Assembly (NCBI RefSeq): GCF_947507565.1
Contig: NC_089184.1
Span: forward strand, 1,798,001-1,862,000
DNA length: 64,000 nucleotides
Reading direction: 5' to 3'
Source: Oscarella lobularis
Taxonomy: Eukaryota; Porifera; Homoscleromorpha; Homosclerophorida; Oscarellidae
How positions within the stretch are numbered: the first letter of the stretch is position 1; each line of letters begins with the position of its first letter. Under the pieces are notes generated by a model, which was given only the letters and a program-made list of their open reading frames with translations, was not told the DNA's origin and made no database searches. Made by a program: the position numbers and the translations under genes. This document shows positions 53,425 through 64,000 of the stretch, one piece after another.

Positions 53425-55302
53425 ATGGGCTTCACGAGAGTTTGGCGCACTTTGCGTTCTCCGTCGTCGTCAGTCGACAAAGGATGGGCGTTTGTAGTTC
53501 TTGTATTTGTATCTGTCTGCTTTTTCGCCAAGTATTTCATTATCTACTCTTTCGGAGTCCTCTACACGGCCCTTCTCGATGTCTACTCAGCTCAAAGTGG
53601 GAGACAGAACGCAAGTAGCAACGAAACAAACTCGAGCGCGCCCGACTCGTGCTCGTACGGCGACGGGCAAGATTTGAGCGGAACAGCAGGTGCTAAAACC
53701 TAGATATCAATTTACTACTACCGTACATATAATGTGAGGCGCCCTAGATCGCTGTCTTAGCCCGTATCCGAGCATGCGAAGCTCGGTTTGGAGAGTTTTT
53801 ATCTGACGCAATTATTTATCTGCGCGCAATTGATTAATTAACGCTCGCCTCTGTAAATTGTTTTCATATTCAAGAACATTGTAGTTTGTTTATTTAGCTT
53901 GGAGTTTTACTCTGAACATTATGTTTGTTGGATTGTGGAGTCCTCTTGCGACGTACCTCAGCCATCGATGGAGCAGCAGGATTGTCATTATGATAGGCGG
54001 CTTTCTTTTAAGCCTCGGATCGCTGACATGCACGTTTACTACAAGCGCGTGGCAGGCCATTCTATTGTACGGCTGCATTGCTGGCGTCGGATCGGCGTTT
54101 TTGTATGCTCCATTGTTTTCTCTTCTACCTCGCTATTTTGATAGACACTTGACGTTGGCGTGCGGTATAGTGGGCGCTGCCATTCATCTCGGTCCCGTTG
54201 CCGGAGCTCCCATATCACAAGTAGTAATAGATCGCTTTGGAATGGAGGGCATTGCGGCTGTCTACGGCTTAGTGGGAATATTAATCATCTCTTTTGCTAT
54301 ATTTCTGCGTCCGTCGTCACGCTATGTTAAGACAACAGACGGAGGCAGCAAGAATTCGGAACTGAAGAAATTTTTCACGATGTTTACCTTCTTCAAAACT
54401 CATCCACGTGTTGTTGTTTGGGTTTTTGTCACCGTCGTTTCTTACGCTCTTCTCTACGTAGCTAATGTGCACCTGGTTAGTAACGCTTTTCTCTCGGCAT
54501 TGGCATATGCAATACCGTTCAAATAATCTAAAAATAATATTGCTCTAGAAATTAGCTCACGAAGAGCCTAAAGCTTTTTGAACATTTCTGTATACGTACT
54601 GTATATAGATATTGGTAAAGCAAAATCTGTCGTTATTGACTGCTGTTTTCTTTGCAGGTTCGATATGTGGAGTGCACGTTGCAAGCTGGCGACGAAGCAT
54701 CGAGCCTTCTTTTGACGTACATGTGGGTGTCTGCAACGGTCGGTTGCGTCGTTGTTGGCGTCCTTTTTAACCACGTAAAGGTGCGTCGACCGGTTTATAT
54801 TCAAATGGGACTGATGCTTTGCGGTGGTCTTTTTGCTATGGGTTTTCCTCTCTATACCTCGTACGGGTTGAGCGTCGTCTTTGCTGTGGGATACGGTTTT
54901 ACCATTGCAATGAATTCTTTGCATCCCAATGTTGCGGCATCTCTAGTGGGATCGGAGCTGTCCAATCATGCAATTGGCTTGTCTGCCTTTTTGACGGGAG
55001 TTTTATCTCCGTGTTCTGCTCCAATAGCAGGTGAGGAGGGAATGATTTGAAGGCAATACTCTCGGTGTATCCTTTCAAAAAAATTTTTCCACGTAGGTTG
55101 GATGTATGACAGTTTTGGCGATTACCGATACTCGTTCTTGACAATGGGATGCGCAGCCGTCGGCTTCGCACTGATGGAAATTCTAATTGAAATATATGCA
55201 GAAAGAAGAAGTGAACGTACTATGAGCACTCTAGAAACCAATATCACTGCACCATGTAAAAGCAACTCGTTTCCACCGCTATCTTACGAAACGAGTCTTT
55301 GA
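53425..55302 (+). CDS. SLC16/monocarboxylate-transporter-like protein, copy C
   Basis: Complete four-exon paralogue. Start MGFTRVWRTLRSPSSSVDKG. Exon 2 (53898 on) has FVGLWSPLATYLSHRWSSR and YFDRHLTLACGIVGAAIHLG. Exon 3 (about 54658) begins VRYVECTLQAGDEASSLLL; exon 4 begins about 55096. The tail ends SFPPLSYETSL. TM1 and TM5 MCT motifs are kept. Intron 1 is longer (about 200 bp) than in its neighbours and includes sequence not found in A or B. Exon 2 and exon 3 of this copy have served as template for pseudogene E and for the 3' half of copy F. Confidence 0.85.
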
Positions 55303-56744
55303 ATGAATTATGATGCGATATTTCTTAGATTTAATTAAATTGTCTTTTCCTGCAGTTGTGTCACAGTGCGCATGAGTAATAGTTTATTGTCGGATGGACA
55401 TCGACGGATCAGTTTTAGAAGGGGTAATTTGAAATATCTGTTACAGAATGTCTCTTTTCTGATGCTATGCTTCACCTAGGGTGGGCAGATTTTGCGAATT
55501 GCCATCGCTTTGGCTGCAGTTCTGCAAAAGCCCATCAACGTAGTACGAATTAGAGCGAATCGAAGCAATCCCGGGCTGAGACCGCAGCATCTGGCTGGCC
55601 TACAACTGGTCGCGGATCTGTGTAGCGGAAAAGCGGTTGGCAATCGTGTGGGGTCTCAAAAGGTGAATCGAGAGTGAAGGACTGGAAGCATACGAAGAAC
55701 TTTTTTTCAGTGCTCCTTATCACCGGGGTCCTTGCAGGGAGAAAGATACGTTGCCGATACAAAGACAGCTGGGTAACCATTAATTATTAATTAATTAATT
55801 AATTAATTAACTATTTGGAGTTTATGACGCTGATCCATACCTAGAAGCGTCGTTCTGCTTCTGCAGGCCGCGCTACCTTGCTGCCTTTTTGGACGGGGCG
55901 ACTTCCGTCTCGTTCTTAGAGGAGGAACGAACGCAACAATGGCTCCGCAAATCGACTATACACTTCCGGTCGAATAGTGTTATGTGTCTCACTCGTTGCC
56001 TTGGGCAATGAAAGCGTTAGGTCTTTAAACCTATTGCGGAGAAGTTTGGAGTGCGGTTCGATTGCACGGTGGCTAAACGGTACATATCAAATTCTTTGAT
56101 GATCTCCTAGGACCATGTGATCTCTTCATAGTGGCTTTTATCCTCGAGGGGGTGGAGAAGTCATTGTCGACGCGTCTCCGGTGTCAAAATTGAAAGCTGT
56201 CTGTCTGACTGAACGTGGACGTCTCGTTAAAATTACAGGCCGAGCCTTTGTGGCTGGTAAACTTTCTGTTGAGGTGGTTTTTCTCAATACAATACTGACG
56301 TCATCTTCTTTATGAAAATTGGCTCTTTAGATTGCTGATAGGATGAAAGAATCTGCAGTCAAAATTCTTAGACGGAAATATGAGGATATACCTGTTGATG
56401 TGAAGGTTGTCAAGGAGACTTCGGAGACTTCGTTTGGAGATGGTACTGGCATAATGTGAGGTCGTCTATAAATTAGTTATCTGTTTATTACGACGGGTGC
56501 ATTTGTTGCTAGACTTGTTGGTGAAACGTCGTCGGGTTGTCTTTTGGCTGGCTCAGGACTCGGAGAGAAAGGTGGTGGAATGTCGTGGGAATAGGGACGG
56601 ATAAAACTGTCTCATTAATTAAACGTTAGGCGTTCGTGCTGAAGAGGTTGGCAGAGAGGCAGCAGATAGTCTTATATCGAATCTCGACTCCGGAGGATGC
56701 GTGGATGAGTATCTTCAAGATCAGGTTTCTCTTTTACCGTCTAC
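54235..56744 (+). repeat. Segmental duplication, left arm (copy C 3' half + RTCA)
   Basis: Matches about 61490-64000 in the same orientation across coding, intronic and intergenic sequence, with only scattered changes. The right end is unknown because the window stops. Confidence 0.85.
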
Positions 56745-57017
56745 TTGCTTGCATACGCAACTCTGTTCCTCTAAGCTTATCATATTCATGGCTCTCGCCG
56801 AGGGTAGATCAACTGTAAGGACGGGAAAGGTCACTCTGCACACAGAAACGGCTATCTACATTGTGGAATCATTGACAGGAGTAAGGAATCTTAGAATACT
56901 GTTCACTATGAAGATAGTCAGCGCATATCCTTTTAGGTTAAATTTGATATTGTGACTGTTGACGAAGCATTGGAAATTTCTTGCCAAGGAATGGGATTCC
57001 AACGAGAGACTTCTTAG
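55394..57017 (+). CDS. RTCA: RNA 3'-terminal phosphate cyclase (RTCA), copy 1
   Basis: Start [10 protein letters not shown], then [20 protein letters not shown] and [20 protein letters not shown] (human [20 protein letters not shown]). Also seen are [98 protein letters not shown], and VDEYLQDQ. The active-site His is in [17 protein letters not shown]. The end is [19 protein letters not shown] (human ECQGIGM). The enzyme converts RNA 3'-phosphate to a 2',3'-cyclic phosphate using ATP. All exons read open with short introns. The gene lies between MCT-like copies C and D and is repeated near-identically at 62643. Confidence 0.92.
55782..55808. repeat. (TTAA)n microsatellite in RTCA intron
   Basis: One of many TTAATTAAT tracts in the window (also about 519-538, 1711-1728, 9160-9178, 38679-38694, 48441-48463, 49180-49193, 63027-63066). 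Almost all are intronic; length differs between the two RTCA copies. Confidence 0.85.
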
Positions 57018-57346
57018 AAAGAACATAGTGTCCAAGATATAGGTATGGGAATTAGCTCCCACCAGAGCACGTTGAACGTATTACATGTACCCTACCCAAC
57101 CTCCAAAAGCTAACCCCTATCATGTATACGTCTAGAGAAGGTCTTAGGTGCATCTTGCGGGGGAGGGCATCCGAAGGCTAAAAGAGCTTAAATTAATTAA
57201 GCACCTTACATAGATCCCACTGATGTTAATTTTTAAAATGTACTACACATAGTTCATCACTTCCATGTTCAGGAAAAAGAGTGAGAAACAATTTGAATCC
57301 TGTGAAATGGCTGGACCTCGTTCCCAGACCCTCCCTCGCGTCCCGG
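57018..57346. other. Intergenic between RTCA copy 1 and MCT-like copy D
   Basis: About 330 bp. A TTAATTAA stretch occurs near 57192. No gene or clear element seen. Confidence 0.5.
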
Positions 57347-59172
57347 ATGCTCCGTTTCTGGAACGCACGTACAATGAGAGGTCTGACGTCGCCTTCCATC
57401 GATCGAGGATGGCGATCTATTTTTACGTTACTGGCGGCATTCACCAGTCTATTTGCGTTCTTTTTCAATTATTATTCGTTCGCGGTTCTCTACAATCACC
57501 TGATCGTCGTGTACAGGCAAATTGACCACAACCAAACAGCTGAAGCAAGTGCCAACTCGAGCAGCTGGGTAGAGCCAGGCCTTTGCTCGCACGATGACAA
57601 TCTGGGCGGAATTACAGGTGATGTTATGTATTTAAACTACAGTTTGACTGGAACGCCGATTGTATAGTTCTATGTTGTCTGCTAAAACATAACCATGCCG
57701 AAAATAGCTTGCTTCGATCGGAACAAAAACGCGTTTTCCCCTGCGTACCCATTGTTTAACTCGCGTGGATTAGGAGCGCGGGTGGGGACAAATAAAGAAA
57801 GGCCTGCAAAATCTCTGCAATTGAGAGACCTCCCGCCCCAAAACGGGCGCTTCGCACCGCCAGTATATTAACGTTGATTTTTTAGCTTGGATTGGAAGCA
57901 TTTGTATGGTTCTTCTAGGAGCTCTGAGCCCAGTAAGCGCCTACCTATGCAGACCACTAGGCTACCGAATGGTAATTATGATTGGATCACTTCTTTTTGG
58001 TCTTGGGATGTCGCTGACAGCCGCTGTGACAACCAGTCCGTGGCAAGGGGTTTTGCTCTATGGAGTTTTAGGCGGCGTTGGAGGAGCATTCATTTATGCC
58101 CCAGCCTTGTCTTTGATTCCACTTCACTTCGACAAACACCTCTCATTGGCAAGCGGTATAGCAATTTCGGCGTGCTTCCTTGGACCTACAGTCGGATCGC
58201 CCATCTCTCAAGCAGTAGTCGATAGATTTGACTCAGGCGGTCTTGCCATTTTGTATGGGTTACTGGGTCTGCTGTCCTTTGGAACTGCCATCCTAATTCG
58301 TCCTTCTTTACGTGCAACCGAGGCAACGTCCGAGGCAACGCCCGAGGCAACGCCAGAAGCAACGAATGGCGCTCTTGCCATGTTCACGTCCGCTAAAGAG
58401 AATCCACGTGTCATTGTTTGGATCTTCGTCATGGCATGTGAGTTCTTCTTGCTCTTGATCACAATAGTGCATATGGTAATCCAGTGTTCGCTTGAACGTC
58501 ACTTTGTATGAATGACTTTTTTATTGATTAGATTCGGCATGCTGAATGCTCACTACAGTTAGACACTACATCGTCGAGTCTCCTACTAACGTATCTTAAT
58601 CTGTCGACAGCATTGGGATCAGTTATTACAGGTTTAGTCGGCCGTCGAGTGAAATCTCCTATATATCTTCAAATGAGTCTTATGATCATTAGTGGCTCTT
58701 TAGCCGTTTTTTTCCCTCTTTATAATTCGTATGTCTTGTTGGCAATTTTTTCCGTATTATTCGGGCTTACCGTTTCAATGGCAGGTCTCATGCCCTTCGT
58801 CATTTCGTTTATTATGGGAGCTAGACTTGCTCCCCACGGCGTATTCCTTATGACGTTTGTTACCGGCATCCTTGCTCCACTGGGACCACCACTAGCTGGT
58901 ATGAGAAGCGTCTAAAGCCCGAAATGGTAGTGGTAAATATATTAAGCGTTTTTGTTTTTGTTATAGGTTGGATGTATGATCTGTTTGGAAATTACCAGTA
59001 CTCTTTTGTTGTGACTGGGCTGGTTGTTGTTCTTACAGCCACAGTGGAAATTGGACTTGAAGCAGTGTTCCAGAGGAAGAGAAACCGTAGAGAAAAGGAA
59101 ACGCAAGATGAAACTATTATCGAGACAGCGTTTCACGATTCGATCGTGAATATTCGAGAGACGTCTCTTTGA
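57347..59172 (+). CDS. SLC16/monocarboxylate-transporter-like protein, copy D (diverged)
   Basis: Same intron positions as A-C but only distantly similar. Start MLRFWNARTMRGLTSPSIDR then GW in TM1, aligned with MLR..RTLRSPSSSVDEGW of copy B. Exon 2 (about 57885 on) has AWIGSICMVLLGALSPVSAY and HFDKHLSLASGIAISACFLG. The cytoplasmic loop contains a small in-frame repeat EATSEATPEATPEAT. Exon 3 (about 58533) begins IRHAECSLQLDTTSSSLLL; exon 4 (about 58965) begins GWMYDLFGNYQYSF. The tail ends NIRETSL. This is likely an older member of the array, left out of the later homogenisation. Confidence 0.82.
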
Positions 59173-59212
59173 TTTGATAAGAGCAACAACAACAATTTTA
59201 AACTAGTGCGAC

Positions 59213-60556
59213 GTACCTCAGCCATCGATGGAGCAGCAGGATTGTCATTATGATAGGCGGCTTTCTTTTAAGCCTCGGATCGCTGACATGCACGTTTACT
59301 ACAAGCGCGTGGCAGGCCATTCTATTGTACATTGCTGGCGTCGGATCGGCGTTTTTGTATGCTCCATTGTTTTCTCTTCTACCTCACTATTTTGATAGAC
59401 ACTTGACGTTGGCGTGCGGTATAGTGGGCGCTGCCATTCATCTCGGTCCCGTTGCCGGAGCTCCCATATCACAAGTAGTAATAGATCGCTTTGGAATGGA
59501 GGGCATTGCGGCTGTCTACGGCTTAGTGGGAATATTAATCATCTCTTTTGCTATATTTCTGCGTCCGTCGTCACGCTATGTTAAGACAACAGACGGAGGC
59601 AGCAAGAATTCGGAACTGAGGAAATTTTTCACGATGTTTACCTTCTTCAAAACTCATCCACGTGTTGTTGTTTGGGTTTTTGTCACCGTCGTTGCTTACG
59701 CTCTTCTCTTCTCTACGTAGCTAATATGCACCTGGTTAGTAACGCTTTTCTCTCGGCATTGGCATATGCAATACCGTTCAAATAATCTAAAAATAATATT
59801 ACTCTAGAAATTAGCTCACAAAGAGCCTAAAGCTTTTTGAACGTTACTGTATACGTATTGTATATAGATATTGGTAAAGCAAAATCTGTCGTTATTGACT
59901 GCTGTTTTCTTTGCAGGTTCGATATGTGGAGTGCACGTTGCAAGCTGGCGACGAAGCATCGAGCCTTCTTTTGACGTACATGTGGGTGTCTGCAACGGTC
60001 AGTTGCGTCGTTGTTGGCGTCCTTTTTAACCACGTAAAGGTGCGTTGACCGGTTTATATTCAAATGGGACTTATGCTTTGCGGTGGTCTTTTTGCTATGG
60101 GTTTTCCTCTCTATACCTCATATGGGTTGAGTGTCGTCTTTGCTGTGGGATACGGTTTCACCATTTCAATGAATTCGCTGAATGCCAATGTTGCGGCCTC
60201 TTTAGTGGGACCGGAACTGTCTACTCACGCAATTGGTTTGTTTGCTGTTTCAACGGGATGTTTATCTCCGTGTTATGCCCCCATAGCAGGTGAGAAGTAG
60301 ATTTTCTATGGCAATACTCACGGTACCTATTTACACGTAGGATGGATGTATGACAGTTTTGGCGATTACCGATACTCGTTCTTGACAATGGGATGCGCAG
60401 TGGTCTTTTTTGTACTGATGGAAATGCTAATTGAAAGACGTGCAGAAAGAAGACGTGCAGAAAGAAGAAGAGAGCATACTGTGAGCACTCTAGAAGCCAA
60501 TATCACTGCACCATTCAAATGCGACTCGTTTCCACCACTATCTTACGAACGAGTGT
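59213..60556 (+). pseudogene. MCT-like pseudogene E, chimera of copies C and A
   Basis: Begins abruptly inside exon 2 (CGACGTACCTCAGCCATCGA, same as copy C near 53951) with no exon 1. It follows copy C through exon 2, intron 2 and the start of exon 3, then switches to copy A-type sequence at about 60115-60140 and stays A-like through exon 4 and the 3' flank. Compared with C it has a 6-nt deletion near 59333, an insertion near 59710 that breaks the end of exon 2, and CGA to TGA at about 60047. One base is also missing near the end of exon 4. It cannot encode a full transporter. Confidence 0.85.
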
Positions 60557-60800
60557 CTAATTTTTTATATAAATAACGTGCGTGAGACAGGGAAACTTTA
60601 TGGCCAAGAACTTGTTCAGTTCGTTAGCTTTGGTTTCAAGATAGACATCGATTACGAATCAGTTACTTTCATACCGGAGAGAATAATAATGATAAGCAGA
60701 GTGTATTGATTATCCCAATTCATGCACAAAAACAATACTACAAGTCCCGGAAACTGCAGTAGCCATCTATTGTCCTGTCACGTGACACAGGAAATCTAAT

Positions 60801-61127
60801 ATGCTACGTTCTACAAGCGTTTGGCGCACTCTGCGCTCTCCGTCGTCGTCAGTTGACGAAGGATGGGCATTTGTTGTTCTTGTATTTGTATCCGTGTGCT
60901 TTTTCGCAGACTATTTCATTGTCTACTCGTTCGGAGTTCTCTACACGGCCCTTCTCGATGTCTACTCAGCTCAAAGTGGGAGACATAACGCAAGCAGCAA
61001 CGTAACAAACTCGAGCACGCCCGACTCGTGCTCGTACGGCGACGGGCAAGATTTGAGCGGACCCGCAGGTGCTAAAAAAAACAATACGCGTTCACGTGAA
61101 GTACAATACCATTTCCGTGCTCTGCTC

Positions 61128-61172
<45 letters not shown>

Positions 61173-62552
61173 GCTTGGAGTTTTACTCTCCACATTATGT
61201 TTCTTGGGATATGGAGTCCTCTTGCGACGTACCTCACCCATCGATGGAGCAACAGGATTGTCATTGTGATAGGCGGCTTTTGTTATAGCCTTGGATCGCT
61301 GACATGCACGTTTACTACGAGTGCGTGGCAGGCCGTTCTGTTGTACGGCGGCATTGCGGGCTTCGGATCGGCGTTTTTGTATGCTCCCTTGTTTTCTCTT
61401 CTGCCTTGCTATTTCGAAAAGCATTTGACGTTGGCGTGCGGTATAGTCGGCGCTGCAATTCATCTCGGTCCCGTTGCCGGAGCTCCCATATCACAAGTAG
61501 TAATAGATCACTTTGGAATGGAGGGCATTGCGGCTGTCTACGGCTTACTGGGAATATTAATCATCTCTTTTGCTATATTTCTGCGTCCGTCGTCACGCTA
61601 TGCTAAGACAACAGACGGAGGCAGCAAGAATTCGGAACTGAGGAAATTTTTCACGATGTTTACCTTCTTCAAAACTCATCCACGTGTTGTTGTTTGGGTT
61701 TTTGTCACCGTCGTTGCTTATGCTCTTCTCTACGTAGCTAATGTGCACCTGGTTAGTAACGCTTTTCTATAGAGGCTCTCGGCATTGGCATATGCAATAC
61801 CGTTCAAATAATCTAGAAATAATCACGAAGAGCCTACTCTATACGTACTGTATATAGATATTGGTAAAGCAAAATCTGTCGTTATTGACTGCTGTTTTCT
61901 TTGCAGGTTCGATATGCGGAGTGCACGTTGCAAGTTGGCGACGAAGCATCGAGCCTTCTTGTGACGTACATGTGGGTGTCTGCAACGGTCGGTTGCGTCG
62001 TTGTTGGCGTCCTTTTTAACCACGTAAAGGTGCGTCGACCGGTTTATATTCAAATGGGACTGATGCTTTGCGGTGGTCTTTTTGCTATGGGTTTTCCTCT
62101 CTATACCTCGTACGGGTTGAGTGTCGTCTTTGCTGTGGGATACGGTTTTACCATTGGAATGAATTCATTGTATCCCGTTGTTGCGGCATTTCTAGTGGGA
62201 CCGGAGCTGTCCAATCATGCAATTGGCTTGTGTGTCTTTTTGACGGGATTTTTATCTCCGTGTTCTGCTCCAATAGCAGGTGAGGAGGGAATGATTTGAA
62301 GGCAATACTCTCGGTGTATCCTTTCAAAAACATTTTTTCACGTTAGGTTGGATGTATGACAATTTTGGCGATTACCGATACTCGTTCTTGACAATGGGAT
62401 GCGCAGCCGTCGGCTTCGCACTGATGGAAATTCTAATTGAAATATATGCAGAAAGAAGAAGTGAACGTACTATGAGCACTCTAAAAACCAATATCACTGC
62501 ACCATCTAAAAGCAACTCGTTTCCACCGCTATCTTACGAAACGAGTCTTTGA
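60801..62552 (+). CDS. SLC16/monocarboxylate-transporter-like protein, copy F (B/C mosaic)
   Basis: Complete. Start MLRSTSVWRTLRSPSSSVDE. Exon 1, intron 1 (including the TTTA expansion) and the first half of exon 2 are nearly identical to copy B. From about 61445-61490 onward (APISQVVIDHFGMEGIAAVY) it follows copy C, including exon 3 (VRYAECTLQVGDEASSLLV) and exon 4 to SFPPLSYETSL. All four exons are open and MCT motifs are kept. It is the product of unequal exchange or gene conversion within the array. Confidence 0.82.
61131..61171 (+). repeat. (TTTA)n microsatellite forming the intron-1 acceptor of copy F
   Basis: Same expansion as at 51811-51852 in copy B, again abutting the AG before exon 2. 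Confidence 0.85.
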
Positions 62553-64000
62553 ATGAATTTGATGCGATATTTCTTAGATTTAATTAAATTGTCTTTTCCT
62601 GCAGTTGTGTCACAGTGCGCATGAGTAATAGTTTATTGTCGGATGGACATCGACGGATCAGTTTTAGAAGGGGTAATTTGAAATATCTGTTACAGAATGT
62701 CTCTTTTCTGATGCTATGCTTCACCTAGGGTGGGCAGATTTTGCGAATTGCCATCGCTTTGGCTGCAGTTCTGCAAAAGCCCATCAACGTAGTACGAATT
62801 AGAGCGAATCGAAGCAATCCCGGGCTGAGACCGCAGCATCTGGCTGGCCTACAACTGGTCGCGGATCTGTGTAGCGGAAAAGCGGTTGGCAATCGTGTGG
62901 GGTCTCAAAAGGTGAATCGAGATTAAAGAACTGGAAGCATACGAAGAACTTTGTTCAGTGCTCCTTATCACCGGGGTCCTTGCAGGGAGGAAGATACGTT
63001 GCCGATACAAAGACAGCTGGGTAACCATTAATTATTAATTAATTAATTAATTAATTAATTAATTAACTATTTGGAGTTTATGACGCTGATCCATACCTAG
63101 AAGCGTCGTTCTGCTTCTGCAGGCCGCGCTACCTTGCTGCCTTTTTGGACGGGGCGACTTCCGTCTCGTTCTTAGAGGAGGAACGAACGCAACAATGGCT
63201 CCGCAAATCGACTATACACTTCCGGTCGAATAGTGTTATGTGTCTCACTCGTTGCCTTGGGCAATGAAAGCGTTAGGTCTTTAAACCTATTGCGGAGAAG
63301 TTTGGAGTGCGGTTCGATTGCACGGTGGCTAAACGGTACGTATCAAATTCTTTGATGATCTCCTAGGACCATGTGATCTCTTCATAGTGGCTTTTATCCT
63401 CGAGGGGGTGGAGAAGTCATTGTCGACGCGTCTCCGGTGTCAAAATTGAAAGCTGTCTGTCTGACTGAACGTGGACGTCTCGTTAAAATTACAGGCCGAG
63501 CCTTTGTGGCTGGTAAACTTTCTGTTGAGGTGGTTTTTCTCAATACAATACTGACGTCATCTTCTTTATGAAAATTGGCTCTTTAGATTGCTGATAGGAT
63601 GAAAGAATCTGCAGTCAAAGTTCTTAGACGGAAATATGAGGATATACCTGTTGATGTGAAGGTTGTCAAGGAGACTTCGGAGACTTCGTTTGGAGATGGT
63701 ACTGGCATAATGTGAGGTCGTCTATAAATTAGTTATCTGTTTATTACGACGGGTGCATTTGTTGCTAGACTTGTTGGTGAAACGTCGTCGGGTTGTCTTT
63801 TGGCTGGCTCAGGACTCGGAGAGAAAGGTGGTGGAATGTCGTGGGAATAGGGACGGATAAAACTGTCTCATTAATTAAACGTTAGGCGTTCGTGCTGAAG
63901 AGGTTGGCAGAGAGGCAGCAGATAGTCTTATATCGAATCTCGACTCCGGAGGATGCGTGGATGAGTATCTTCAAGATCAGGTTTCTCTTTTACCGTCTAC
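61490..64000 (+). repeat. Segmental duplication, right arm (copy F 3' half + RTCA)
   Basis: Partner of 54235-56744; see that entry. Introns are as similar as exons, which points to recent origin or an uncollapsed allele. Confidence 0.85.
62643..64000 (+). CDS. RTCA: RTCA copy 2, cut by the window end
   Basis: Near-identical to the gene at 55394-57017, including intron sequence. Differences are a handful of substitutions (for example ATT to GTT giving Ile to Val in the [12 protein letters not shown] segment), a few 1-nt indels and a longer (TTAA)n tract. Open through VDEYLQDQ; the last exons lie beyond the window. Probably functional if complete, but it could also be an unmerged haplotype. 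Confidence 0.85.

Noticed and set aside
1-64000. Retroelements, virus-like elements, tRNA or rRNA genes
   Set aside because: I looked for reverse transcriptase, integrase or capsid motifs, long terminal repeats and tRNA-like cloverleafs and saw none that I could support.
62643-64000. Second RTCA copy as a distinct diverged paralogue
   Set aside because: It is nearly identical including introns, so it is a recent segmental copy or an unmerged allele rather than an old paralogue.

Overview
The window looks like a compact, intron-rich animal genome. Introns are mostly 40-80 nt, intergenic gaps are short, and many neighbours are head-to-head. The gene set is metazoan: an insulin-receptor-type tyrosine kinase, a lysyl oxidase-like enzyme with SRCR domains, a STRA6-type retinol transporter, a Patched-domain protein, STING and a secreted collagen-like protein. 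My best guess is a sponge, possibly a homoscleromorph such as Oscarella. This is inferred from gene style and compactness; no single sequence proves it.

Layout. 0.5-3.1 kb: STRA6-like gene (+). 3.1-5.7 kb: mostly non-coding, with a 90-bp tandem repeat. 5.7-8.5 kb: secreted inactive trypsin-like domain fused to collagen, coiled coil and a Cys-rich tail (-). 8.7-9.9 kb: PRCC (-). 10.1-21.1 kb: four IFI44-like GTPase genes (-). Two of them are paired head-to-head with paralogous pseudokinase/coiled-coil genes (+), and a third pairing survives only as a relic. 21.3-22.8 kb: intronless carotenoid oxygenase (+). 23.0-31.4 kb: ATP synthase coupling factor 6, a Patched-domain (PTCHD) protein, a tiny single-KH protein and hnRNP K (all -), with a 200-N assembly gap at 28.7-28.9 kb.

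31.5-34.6 kb: two divergent STING-TIR genes whose start codons are 63 bp apart. This is the most striking locus. 34.7-39.2 kb: ATG7 and the voltage-gated proton channel Hv1 (-). 39.4-47.2 kb: LOXL-type lysyl oxidase and an insulin-receptor-family kinase (+). 47.3-49.6 kb: ANKMY2 (-), with a 680-bp MITE-like element in an intron. 49.6-64 kb: a tandem array of SLC16/monocarboxylate-transporter-like genes (A-F, one a pseudogene). RNA 3'-phosphate cyclase (RTCA) is caught in a recent segmental duplication, and the second RTCA copy runs off the window end.

How the genes may work together. The IFI44-like GTPase/pseudokinase modules and the STING-TIR pair suggest that innate-immune genes are concentrated in this region (inference). 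STRA6 and the carotenoid oxygenase are the uptake and cleavage arms of retinoid metabolism and lie about 18 kb apart. The rest are ordinary housekeeping or developmental genes. Exon boundaries are read by eye from GT..AG sites and homology, so CDS spans are gene-level first-to-last coding base and include introns.
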